Source of the DNA: Acidobacteriota bacterium
Lineage (GTDB): Bacteria > Acidobacteriota > Terriglobia > UBA7540
DNA: 16,090 bases
Assembly (NCBI GenBank): GCA_003171295.1
Contig: PMYF01000461.1
Location: 1 to 16,090 of the forward strand
Direction: 5' to 3'
The notes beneath the pieces were generated by a model that was not told the origin of the DNA, searched no databases, and worked only from the letters and a program-made list of their open reading frames with translations. Within the stretch, counting starts at the first letter, position 1. Each line of letters begins with the position of its first letter. The translations under genes were made by a program, and so were the position numbers. Positions 1-6,413 of this stretch are shown here, piece by piece.

Positions 1-74
1 CTTTCAATGACATCGTTCCGGTAATGGTCGCAGAACTTCCGCCGCCCGAGGAGAAACCCCCAACGATTCACTAA
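1..74 (+). CDS. C-terminal end of a gene entering from the left
   Basis: An open frame enters at the window edge (codons from base 3) and ends at TAA 72-74. It gives about 23 residues ending in a Pro/Glu-rich tail (AELPPPEEKPPTIH). The tail looks like a disordered, charged C-terminus, but it is too short to assign to a family. It could be a chance open frame. Support is the sensible amino-acid composition and the lack of any competing frame. Confidence 0.3.
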   Translation, partial: FNDIVPVMVAELPPPEEKPPTIH

Positions 75-294
75 GCAAATAAACCGGGATTTCCATTATG
101 GCCTCCCGGCAGTGCGAAGTGTATGCGCGTTGGACAAAGCTAGACCAATCCTTTCGACTGCTCGGCGCGGGTGCCGGTGCCACAGTGGAAGCAGAGGGCC
201 AGGGCGAGGCGGCAGGGCAACTGCGGAAGGGGACTGCCGGGCTGTGAGCGAGCCGCGCCGCTCCCCTGGCCATGCACGCCCGAGGGATTGGGAT

Positions 295-625
295 ATGCTG
301 GACACGTTGCTCCTAAGTTCCATCGCCCGGCAGTTGATGAGCGCCGATGAGGTCGAGGTGCAGGGCAAACGGCTCCCCCGTCCGCCGTACCAGCAGACAG
401 GGCTTCAAAACCGTAATCTTTTTCATGGGAGGACGCCAGTACGCGGCGATTGAGCAGAACCCAGGCAAGCCGAGCCGGTGGGGTCAGCTTGCCCGGAGCG
501 GGCATCAAGTCGTCCAGTTCAAGGATGTCCAGGCGAACAGGTTCGTGGCGGTCGCGGTGGACGGCGAGGCGAAGGAATACGGGGGCGGTAAGAGCCGGGG
601 CACTGAAAGCGGAAGCTGGGACTAG
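295..625 (+). pseudogene. Small unknown gene with a +1 frameshift in a C5 run
   Basis: Reading starts at ATG 295, preceded by GAGGG about 8 bases upstream, and gives MLDTLLLSSIARQLMSADEV and then EVQGKRLP. At the C5 run 375-379 the sensible protein moves to the neighbouring frame, continuing VRRTSRQGFKTVIFFMGGRQ to the TAG at 623-625. Removing one C joins them into a single protein of about 109 residues with a KPSRWGQLARSGHQVVQF core followed by a VAVAVDGEAKEY strand. I recognise this only as a small-protein type from memory and give no function. If the frameshift is real, the only intact product is the C-terminal 66 residues from ATG 425, which has no good ribosome binding site. A sequencing error in the homopolymer is an equal possibility. 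The gene converges on the glycosylase gene, with six bases between the stop codons. Confidence 0.5.
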
Positions 626-630
626 CCCCT

Positions 631-1419
631 TCAGCACGCCGGACCATCGTAGGTGCAGAATTCCTTCGCACCGCATGAAGAACAACGTGGGTTTTTCTCC
701 AAACAAATCCCCCGGTCCAATCCAAATTCCGTTGACCGTACTTGCCCGAATGCCACGAACACGATGTCGATGTATCGAATCGGGTGACCGGTATGCTCAG
801 CGAACTTCCCCCCCTGTTTAACAACACCCTCGATGTCTTTCTCATCTGCGACAAGGCCGAAACGTTTGAAGACTCGGCACATCACTCTGTCGGGTTTGAG
901 CACCGGCATTCCGATATCGGTGAGGACGTGAAAGGTGGTCACCCTGCCCAGCCCAACGAAACGATGCTGTAATTCTCGCTTCAGCCGCATAAGGTTAGTG
1001 GAGGACGCCTTGGGTGCGAACGAATCAATATATCCTTGGAATGACCCGTGCTGGCTGACGATTTCCTTGAAAGTTTGAGCGTTCTCAACGCACGCTTGGA
1101 TTTTGCGCCGGTTCTTTATCATCTCTGGGTCGTGGAGAATTCGGTCAATGTCTTGCGGTCCATAGCTTGAGGCCAAGTGGAAATCCGCAAAATACTTGCG
1201 GATGACCGGCAGCCTTGCGGTGACTGTGGCAGCCCGGAAACCTGAATAAAACGTCACGTACACAAATACCCAGTAATAGTCCGCATCGGACAATTTCTTC
1301 CCCTCAAAGCTCTTGTACTCATCGAGGTTCTTCCGAATCTCCTCAGTCGGGAGATTGTCCGAACCGACCCGAATCACTGTGGACTCGACCGCTTCGAAGA
1401 TTGCACGATAATCTGGCAT
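631..1419 (-). CDS. HhH-GPD DNA glycosylase (Tag-like) with C-terminal [4Fe-4S] loop
   Basis: A 262-residue base-excision-repair glycosylase candidate. ATG 1419 is chosen because AGGAG sits about 8 bases upstream; a TTG at 1437 opens the same frame but lies in front of that site. Residues 60-130 resemble 3-methyladenine glycosylase I (GFRAATVTARLPVIRKYFADF, then EMIKNRRKIQACVENA and HGSFQGY). Residues 154-190 carry the helix-hairpin-helix and GPD region (VGLGRVTTFHVLTDIG, then LKPDRVMCRVFKRFG), with Asp177 in the position of the catalytic Asp. The place of endonuclease III's catalytic Lys appears to be Val160, which suggests a monofunctional glycosylase. The C-terminus has Cys239-x6-Cys246-x2-Cys249-x5-Cys255, exactly the endonuclease III/MutY iron-sulphur spacing. 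By my alignment, Tag's Glu38 and Trp46 are not kept, so 3-methyladenine may not be the substrate. The alignments are by eye. Confidence 0.75.
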   Translation of the reverse strand: MPDYRAIFEAVESTVIRVGSDNLPTEEIRKNLDEYKSFEGKKLSDADYYWVFVYVTFYSGFRAATVTARLPVIRKYFADFHLASSYGPQDIDRILHDPEMIKNRRKIQACVENAQTFKEIVSQHGSFQGYIDSFAPKASSTNLMRLKRELQHRFVGLGRVTTFHVLTDIGMPVLKPDRVMCRVFKRFGLVADEKDIEGVVKQGGKFAEHTGHPIRYIDIVFVAFGQVRSTEFGLDRGICLEKNPRCSSCGAKEFCTYDGPAC

Positions 1420-1528
1420 GTTCGTGCTCCTACCCAAGTGTTTCGCATCTTAATCGCTTACTGCTGTGGCCGCAAGGCGGAGAGGAACGAGCGTAGCTGG
1501 AAACCGCTCCACAAATGATGTAATCTCC

Positions 1529-1566
1529 AATGCTCAAGAGCTTACCCCACACTCGTGGGGAGCATT
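1529..1566. repeat. Nested inverted repeat upstream of the glycosylase gene
   Basis: CCCCAC (1545-1550) and GTGGGG (1555-1560) form a 6-bp stem with an ACTC loop. It is immediately enclosed by AATGCT (1529-1534) and AGCATT (1561-1566), with a 10-base bulge on the left side only. There is no T-run on either side, so it is not an obvious terminator. It lies about 110 bases upstream of the glycosylase start and could be a regulatory site or a transcript structure. Confidence 0.35.
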
Positions 1567-1597
1567 AATGCACCACGTCAGGAGAGTCCGTTGCGGG

Positions 1598-1816
1598 TCA
1601 ACAGTCATTCCACGGTACGCCGTCCCGGTCGAGCAACATCGGCATCCCCCTCGGAATGTTGTCAAGGTCGAAACGCCGCGTCATCGCGGGTTCTTCAGGC
1701 AGAACCTCGACCCTCACCGTCTGCCCGACCAACTTGGCTGGCAGTTCCTCGGGCAGGTTTATCTCTTCCAGCCGAAACCTCTCGCTGGGGAGCATGATTT
1801 GGCGGGTCGCGGTCAT
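1598..1816 (-). CDS. Small acidic protein of unknown function
   Basis: A 72-residue frame from ATG 1816 to the stop at 1598. The sequence is strongly protein-like: RFRLEEINLPEELPAKLVGQ, then TVRVEVLPEEPAMTRRFDLD, ending GVPWNDC. No signal peptide, membrane segment or known motif is visible. No Shine-Dalgarno stands out before the start. The gene follows another small minus-strand gene by 20 bases, so the two may be co-transcribed. A two-gene toxin-antitoxin arrangement is conceivable from size and order alone, but no toxin or antitoxin motif supports it. Confidence 0.4.
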   Translation of the reverse strand: MTATRQIMLPSERFRLEEINLPEELPAKLVGQTVRVEVLPEEPAMTRRFDLDNIPRGMPMLLDRDGVPWNDC

Positions 1817-1836
1817 TGGACGCGTATTGGATGATT

Positions 1837-2031
1837 TCAGAGGTGCCGAGTATCCATGTACCTTCGCAGCCGTTTCAGTTCGACCAGCACCGGCCGCAGC
1901 AGGGCGTAATCGGGCGAGCAGGCGATGAGCGCAGCATTGGCCACTGTGCGCACGAAAATCGGCGTGTTGCCGCCCTCCGCTGCCCAGCGGAGCCAGTGAC
2001 GCAGTTCAGGGTCGGTGCTGGCAGAATCCAT
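1837..2031 (-). CDS. Small helical protein of unknown function
   Basis: A frame ending at 1837. From ATG 2031 it encodes 64 residues (MDSASTDPELRHWLRWAAEG, then a TVANAALIACSPDYALLRPV segment and a basic LVELKRLRR end). An adjacent ATG at 2034 and a further ATG at 2118 also open the frame. I prefer the shorter form because the extra N-terminus is Pro/Arg-rich and atypical. No ribosome binding site decides the start. The segment from PELRHWLRW to LKRLRR looks like two or three helices. The gene lies just upstream of the 1598-1816 gene on the same strand. No function recognised. Confidence 0.4.
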   Translation of the reverse strand: MDSASTDPELRHWLRWAAEGGNTPIFVRTVANAALIACSPDYALLRPVLVELKRLRRYMDTRHL

Positions 2032-2123
2032 CATCGGCAGTATACGCCGGGGTGCAACGGAAGGGGTCGGATGTATACTCATTCCGGGCCGGGATTCCGA
2101 GACTGCACATGGCTCCATGGGGG

Positions 2124-2228
2124 AATCCGATGAAAATCCGATGCGCTGGAACGGGGTTTGTATGACAGTATTATGGTAGTATCCGAAGAGTAGATTCGTA
2201 TACTTTGGGTATGAAATCCGATGCGCTG
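2124..2228 (+). repeat. Direct repeats AAATCCGATGCGCTG, 80 bp apart
   Basis: AAATCCGATGCGCTG occurs at 2134-2148 and again at 2214-2228, exactly 80 bases apart. A shorter AATCCGATG copy lies at 2124-2132, directly before the first. The 80-base spacing is close to a whole number of helical turns. These are candidate recombinase arm-type sites or excisionase sites. Confidence 0.5.
2179..2203. repeat. Inverted repeat GTATCCGAA / TTCGTATAC
   Basis: GTATCCGAA at 2179-2187 faces TTCGTATAC at 2195-2203, matching 8 of 9 positions with a 7-base centre. It lies between the two long direct repeats. It could be an operator or recombinase site. Confidence 0.35.
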
Positions 2229-2283
2229 CACAAGAAACATTGAAAATTCAATGCCTTAAAATTTGCAGATTTTCCTGATAAAA

Positions 2284-2343
<60 letters not shown>

Positions 2344-2354
2344 ATGCAATGTTT

Positions 2355-3794
2355 TCAATAGGTTGCAGATACACCTTGTTCTTGAGTCACAGTTAGGATC
2401 ACAGATAAGCGCTTCCGGACCTCCTCCTGAGCGGCCTCCAACCTCTTCTCGATCGCTTCCGATGCAGCAAGTTGTGCCCGATCCCCGGCGTGCGAGTAAA
2501 TGAGGTTCACGCGATCGGTGGTGTGGCCGAGGCGGTCATTCCGGGTGGCGATGTCTACGTTCTCATCCAGCATGATCATGTTGTTCAAATGGCGCAGAGC
2601 GTGCCAGTGGGCTCCTCCGATACCGAGCATCTGAGCGACCGGCCTTACATGATGGGTCATGACCCGATCCATGTCGATCTGCCTCCCTTTCTTGCCCGGT
2701 AACACCCAGTCGTTGGGGCCGGCGTTGGGGTAGTTCTGTTCTTTGTACCGGCGTAGCGCGGCGATTTGGTGTGGTGTCAGAATAACCTTCCTGTAGCCCT
2801 TCCGGGTCTTGGGCAGCGTGCTGTAACTCTCCCAAACTGATTCTGTGATGACGATGCTGCCCTGTTCCCAGTTCACCGAGGACCAGCGCAGGCCGCGCAG
2901 CTCGCCATACCTGTTGCCGGTCCACATCGCCAGTTGCCAAGCGATGCGATGCCTTGGGTCTTGCAACTGACCCAGGATTTCAACTGATTGTTGTACGGTA
3001 ATGCAGGCCGGCGTCTGTTCCGGTCCTGCCGCAGGGAGTTTCACTCCCCGCACAGGGTTGCGTGTAACGCCAGCCTCCAGCCGGATCGCTGCGGTGAACA
3101 TGGAGCTCAGGTAGTTCTTCCACTTGAGTGCTGTTCTCCTGCTGACCTTACCCGGCCCATGCCCAATGCTGCTAGCGATAAACGACTGGACCTCTCCGGT
3201 CTTGATCGAATCCATGCTGCGTTTGCCCCAGCGTGGAATCAAGACCTGTAGCATCGTGTTCTTCATGTCCCTACGGGTTGACGGCTTCTTGGTGCTCAGC
3301 TCGACCCGGCACTGTCTGGTTTCTTCGTCCCAATAATGCTCACGGAAGAAACCTTCGAGAGTCACTGAATCACCCGCGCTATCGCGATGACGATTCACTT
3401 TCTCCATCAGCTGGCGGTAAGCACGTTCGGCTTGCGATTTTGTGATCTCATCGCACCGGCCCAGTTTGTTGGAGCGTCGTTTGCTTCCCTCTGGCCATTG
3501 AGATAGCCAGAACTTCCTTTCCCTACCTCTGATGATGAGCGAACCTTTCCTATCGCGGTGCCTGGTCATTTTGCCTCCCACCAGGACCGTTGAACCCAAA
3601 TCTACGCTAGCGTCTTTGGCTCGAGAAAGCAAGTCCGCGATGAGCCGGCCGTCAAACCTCACATTGGTAGGCGTAATACGGGTATGTGGAATGTATTGGG
3701 GATGACTCGGGTTGAGTCTCCGGTTAATAAAACTAGGGCTACACTTGAGGCGTGCCGCTAGCTCGACAACGGTGAGCAGTTCTGTTTGTTCCAA
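2355..3794 (-). CDS. Tyrosine recombinase/integrase with N-terminal HTH
   Basis: A 479-residue site-specific recombinase, presumably integrating and excising this element at the adjacent tRNA-derived site. The start is TTG 3794, with GGGGTGA about 9 bases upstream; a stop lies four codons above. Residues 5-60 look like an excisionase/MerR-type helix-turn-helix (TVVELAARLKCSPSFINRRL). Residues 80-135 look like an arm-binding domain, and 143-250 like the SAM-like core-binding domain. The catalytic domain has Arg295 (TGNRYGELRGLRW), a Lys at 329 or 332, the box His398-Ala-Leu-Arg401-His402, His424 (RLGHTT) and the nucleophile Tyr433 (LIYSHA), so it is predicted active. It is longer than typical phage integrases (about 350-400 residues) because of the N-terminal domain. 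It is divergent from the transfer operon and reads toward the att region. Confidence 0.92.
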   Translation of the reverse strand: MEQTELLTVVELAARLKCSPSFINRRLNPSHPQYIPHTRITPTNVRFDGRLIADLLSRAKDASVDLGSTVLVGGKMTRHRDRKGSLIIRGRERKFWLSQWPEGSKRRSNKLGRCDEITKSQAERAYRQLMEKVNRHRDSAGDSVTLEGFFREHYWDEETRQCRVELSTKKPSTRRDMKNTMLQVLIPRWGKRSMDSIKTGEVQSFIASSIGHGPGKVSRRTALKWKNYLSSMFTAAIRLEAGVTRNPVRGVKLPAAGPEQTPACITVQQSVEILGQLQDPRHRIAWQLAMWTGNRYGELRGLRWSSVNWEQGSIVITESVWESYSTLPKTRKGYRKVILTPHQIAALRRYKEQNYPNAGPNDWVLPGKKGRQIDMDRVMTHHVRPVAQMLGIGGAHWHALRHLNNMIMLDENVDIATRNDRLGHTTDRVNLIYSHAGDRAQLAASEAIEKRLEAAQEEVRKRLSVILTVTQEQGVSATY

Positions 3795-4222
3795 GTGACA
3801 TGGTCACCCCGCGACGATTCGGCGCTTCTGCCTTGCGCCTGGCCGTCGCCACCCAAAGCCTCGCCCCCGGGGTGTTGCCAGCCGACAGAATGCTGACACA
3901 CAGGTTTGAGGTATCATGAGCAGCACACGTAAGTAGTTTGTGCGCCACTCGGCCCACTGCTTTCGTGGGCTATCAAGCCCGCCACTTACGCGGGCAATCA
4001 GACCCCGAAGAGCTTCTCAGGCTCATCTCCGCGGGGATCGATTGTGGTAATGGTGGGTCCCTAGATTGGCTTCGACCGTCACGGACCGTCACATCGTCAC
4101 AAACCCCCGAAAATGCGGTCCCCGTGCCGCCAACATCGTCACGCCTAACATCACAATTACCGTCACGCGCAACCCCCTGATTAGACTGAGCCTGTGACGA
4201 TTGTGACGGTTGTGACACTGCC
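3795..4222. promoter_or_regulatory. Divergent intergenic region with hairpins and a hexamer array
   Basis: This 428-base stretch lies between the integrase start (minus) and the first transfer gene (plus), so it must hold at least two promoters. I cannot place -35/-10 boxes with confidence. Visible structure: a hairpin CCCAC...GTGGG (about 3953-3969), a hairpin CCCGC...GCGGG just after it, a longer-range pair CGTAAGT (from 3928)/ACTTACG (before 3993), and the CGTCAC/GTGACG array given separately. A weak + strand open frame crosses it, but I do not believe it codes. Confidence 0.5.
4077..4219. repeat. CGTCAC/GTGACG array with inverted halves
   Basis: CGTCAC occurs at 4077, 4087, 4095, 4137 and 4161, with a variant CATCAC at 4149. 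The opposite orientation follows as three tandem 9-base units: TGTGACGAT (4193), TGTGACGGT (4202) and TGTGACACT (4211). The last unit ends four bases before the first possible start codon of the VirB9 gene. Spacings are 10 and 8, then 12 and 12, then 9 and 9 bases. Such arrays can be operators, iterons or relaxosome binding sites; which one is not shown here. Confidence 0.6.
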
Positions 4223-4831
4223 GTGGACCTCTTTTCCAACCTGATGAGACGCTTACCCGTGCCAGCCCAAACCGGAACTCGCAGCAACATGAACTTGGTG
4301 ACGGCGAGCGGGCGTGTCTACTCCTTCCTCTTGTCTGAAATCAGCAGCCAACCCGATGTCGACCCCGACCTGAAGGTCTTTGTCGAACCCAAGGAAGAAT
4401 CGACCATCGGCGGTATAAGCGGTCATATGGAGTTCGTCCGGGCTTCCGAGGTAGAGGCGTACAAGCAAGAGGCAGTAGAAGCCCGCGCGCAGGCGGCAAA
4501 GGAAGTCCAACAGGCCGAAGCTCGCGTCCAACAAAAGATCGACCAATATCGGAAAGAATATCCGGGCAAGCTGCGTTTCGATTACACCTACAAGCCCCAA
4601 GCCGCGAAGTCACCGTTTCTCGTCTCGGCAATCTACCACGATGACAAGTTCACCTACATCAAGTGCAGCGCCCAGGAAAAGCCCACGATTTACGAGCTGA
4701 AGGACGGCAAGCCGAATCTTGTCAACTTCGATTTTGAGAGCGGCGTGTATGTCATCCCCAAGATTGTGGATCACGGGTATCTCGCCGCAGGGAAGCAGAA
4801 GATCAACTTCAACCGGGAGCCCCGGTCATGA
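4223..4831 (+). CDS. virB9: VirB9/TrbG-like T4SS outer-membrane protein, N-terminally truncated
   Basis: VirB9 proteins form the outer-membrane core ring with VirB10 and VirB7. The C-terminal half is typical: SPFLVSAIYHDDKFTYIKCS, QEKPTIYELKDGKPNLVNFD, then a GVYVIPKIVDHGYLAAGKQK strand pattern. Near the start, MNLVTASGRVYSFLLSEIS matches the end of the family's N-terminal domain. Residues 75-112 are charged and Ala/Gln-rich, likely coiled coil. The signal peptide and most of the N-terminal beta domain are missing: 202 residues against a usual 260-330 or so. The frame opens with GTG 4223 and no ribosome binding site; ATG 4244 and ATG 4289 are alternatives. Upstream is the hexamer array rather than coding sequence, so a deletion or rearrangement joined them. 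Without a signal peptide it should not reach the periplasm. Confidence 0.7.
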   Translation: MDLFSNLMRRLPVPAQTGTRSNMNLVTASGRVYSFLLSEISSQPDVDPDLKVFVEPKEESTIGGISGHMEFVRASEVEAYKQEAVEARAQAAKEVQQAEARVQQKIDQYRKEYPGKLRFDYTYKPQAAKSPFLVSAIYHDDKFTYIKCSAQEKPTIYELKDGKPNLVNFDFESGVYVIPKIVDHGYLAAGKQKINFNREPRS

Positions 4832-5019
4832 GTGCCACTCCCCGTACTCGGATCGAACAATCACAATCTCCCACGTGGGAGGAGATAGAAATCCTGCTGG
4901 CGCGCGAACTCAAGAGCGCGTATGGCGGCAAGTGCACGGGGATGCGGTCACTGGCGAAAGCCTTGAGAAAGCTCCAAGGCCGCACCCGCAAGTTCAGGAC
5001 CCGAGGACGGAGGGTATGA
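4828..5019 (+). CDS. Small basic protein between virB9 and virB10
   Basis: A 63-residue frame whose ATG overlaps the virB9 stop (ATGA 4828-4831); its own stop overlaps an ATG of the next frame (ATGA 5016-5019). This tight packing suggests translational coupling and a real gene. The product has an acidic helix (WEEIEILLARELKSAYGG) and a strongly basic tail (RKLQGRTRKFRTRGRRV). No signal peptide or membrane segment, so it is probably cytoplasmic. Not recognised; no function offered. Confidence 0.55.
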   Translation: MSATPRTRIEQSQSPTWEEIEILLARELKSAYGGKCTGMRSLAKALRKLQGRTRKFRTRGRRV

Positions 5020-5021
5020 AT

Positions 5022-5810
5022 ATGGCTGAGACACCCGGAATGCCCCCGGTTGAGCGCGGGATGATCGAAGACAAGGCACCCAAACCACCGGGCGTCATGT
5101 CAAAGCACACGCAATCGCTGGCGATTATGGGTGTGGCAGTGCTGATGGTGCTCATTATGAGGCTCACCGGGAATAACAAAAGGCCCGCGGCAGCCACCAA
5201 CCCCACCGCATTTTCCCCCTCCGTGACAGCCACGGACACCGCCAAGGTGCAAGACCTCAAGCAATCCATCCAGACCGAGCAGCAGGCGACACGCCGACCC
5301 ATCGCGCCACCGGATGCGACCCAGCAAGGATGGTTGAATGCGCCGGGAATGTACGGTAATCCTGCGGCCCCTAACCAAGCTGGTTATTACGGACTTCCCA
5401 CCGGTCAGGCCATGGGCCAGATACAGCCTTCTGGTAACCCTGAGCAATACCAGCAGATTCAGGCGACATCCGAGGACCCGTTGAAGGAGGAAAGGAACAA
5501 GCGTGCCTATGAATCGTTATTTGCTTCGAACGTGGCACTCACGTACCGCAAAGGAGAAGAAGCCCGGAAGTTCGAGGGGTCGTCTTTAGCTCCGGTTGCT
5601 CCGGTGGAGCCCATTGTTCCTCAGGCATTGCCTGCCATCCCCCAAGGCATGGAGGGTGAGGAGAAGGCATTGCGTTCGCTACTCTCTCAACCCACCCCAG
5701 CCACTGGGCCAGCCAGTCCCGCGGTGAATCCCCCACGAGAGCCCGCTCTCTCCAAGGGAGACCCCAAGCCTGGGGGAGACGACGCTCCCCCACCAGGCGC
5801 CTTCAATTAG
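5022..5810 (+). CDS. virB10: VirB10/TrbI N-terminal part, ending at an in-frame TAG
   Basis: VirB10 spans inner and outer membranes and connects the coupling protein to the outer core. This frame encodes the cytoplasmic start, one membrane helix at residues 32-46 (SLAIMGVAVLMVLIM) and the long Pro/Gln/Ala-rich periplasmic linker. ATG 5022 is chosen because GGAGGG at 5009-5014 lies 7 bases upstream; ATG 5016 is too close to it. The frame stops at TAG 5808-5810 after PPPGAFN. The same frame then continues without shift into the conserved beta-barrel domain. Removing the stop gives a single protein of 460 residues, a normal VirB10 length. A C-to-T change in a CAG codon would explain it. As written, the product lacks the outer-membrane domain. 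Confidence 0.75.
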   Translation: MAETPGMPPVERGMIEDKAPKPPGVMSKHTQSLAIMGVAVLMVLIMRLTGNNKRPAAATNPTAFSPSVTATDTAKVQDLKQSIQTEQQATRRPIAPPDATQQGWLNAPGMYGNPAAPNQAGYYGLPTGQAMGQIQPSGNPEQYQQIQATSEDPLKEERNKRAYESLFASNVALTYRKGEEARKFEGSSLAPVAPVEPIVPQALPAIPQGMEGEEKALRSLLSQPTPATGPASPAVNPPREPALSKGDPKPGGDDAPPPGAFN

Positions 5811-5828
5811 TCGCACGGGAAACAGTAC

Positions 5829-6404
5829 GTGCTCTTCGAGGGCACCGTGATTGAGACCGTGCTCATGAACCGGCTGGATGGGAGCTTTGCCGGACCGGTG
5901 ATGTGCCTTGTGTCTACCGATGTGTATTCCCATGATCGCCAGCATGTGCTCATCCCTGCGGGGACGAAGGTGCTCGGTGAAGCACAAAAGGTGAGTGCTT
6001 TCGGCCAGGACCGCTTGGCCGTGTTTTTTCACCGCCTCATCATGCCGGATGGTTACTCCGAAAGTCTCGATCAATTCAAGGGGCTCGACCAGCCGGGCGC
6101 CACCGCCCTCCATGACAAGGTCAACAACCACTACATGAAGATCTTCGGCGCATCCCTGGCCGTTGGCATCCTGGGAGGCATTGCGGAGGTGGGCACGGGC
6201 AGCGTTTACACGGCCTCCGCCATCGACCAGGCCCGCCAAGGTTTTGGCCAAGGCATGACCATGTCCGGCGAAAGAATTCTCGACCGCTTCCTCAACATCA
6301 TGCCCACGATCACCATCCGCGAAGGGGCAAGGGTCAAAATCTATCTTTCGAATGATCTGCTCCTCCCCGACTACGCGAAGCACACCATGAAAGCGGATAT
6401 GTAG
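5829..6404 (+). CDS. virB10: VirB10/TrbI C-terminal domain, downstream of the in-frame TAG
   Basis: The family's conserved C-terminal domain: EGTVIETVLMNRLDGSFAGP, STDVYSHDRQHVLIPAGTKV, then GQDRLAVFFHRLIMPDGYSE and the D-QPGATALHDKVNNHYMKIFG region. This domain forms the outer-membrane cap and pore of the T4SS core. It is in the same frame as the N-terminal part and separated only by TAG 5808-5810. The possible GTG at 5829 has no convincing ribosome binding site and no signal peptide follows, so an independent product would stay in the cytoplasm. I read it as the second half of one broken or readthrough-dependent gene. The stop at 6402-6404 overlaps the next gene's ribosome binding site. Confidence 0.8.
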   Translation: MLFEGTVIETVLMNRLDGSFAGPVMCLVSTDVYSHDRQHVLIPAGTKVLGEAQKVSAFGQDRLAVFFHRLIMPDGYSESLDQFKGLDQPGATALHDKVNNHYMKIFGASLAVGILGGIAEVGTGSVYTASAIDQARQGFGQGMTMSGERILDRFLNIMPTITIREGARVKIYLSNDLLLPDYAKHTMKADM

Positions 6405-6413
6405 GAGGTGCTT

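Noticed and set aside
140..706. Minus-strand open frame of 188 codons near the left end
   Set aside because: It overlaps two better-supported genes, is Arg/Pro/Gly-rich and has no start signal.
1545..1566. Rho-independent terminator
   Set aside because: The GC-rich hairpin is not followed by a T-run on either strand.
3938..4180. Small + strand open frame across the divergent intergenic region
   Set aside because: It runs through the hairpins and the CGTCAC array, so its repeats are DNA-level; no ribosome binding site.
4077..4219. CRISPR array
   Set aside because: Repeat units are only 6-9 bases with no unique spacers and change orientation midway.
5679..6383. Open frame of 234 codons antisense to virB10
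   Set aside because: The + strand carries clear VirB10 motifs; the antisense product shows no recognisable fold and has His/Gly-rich shadow composition.
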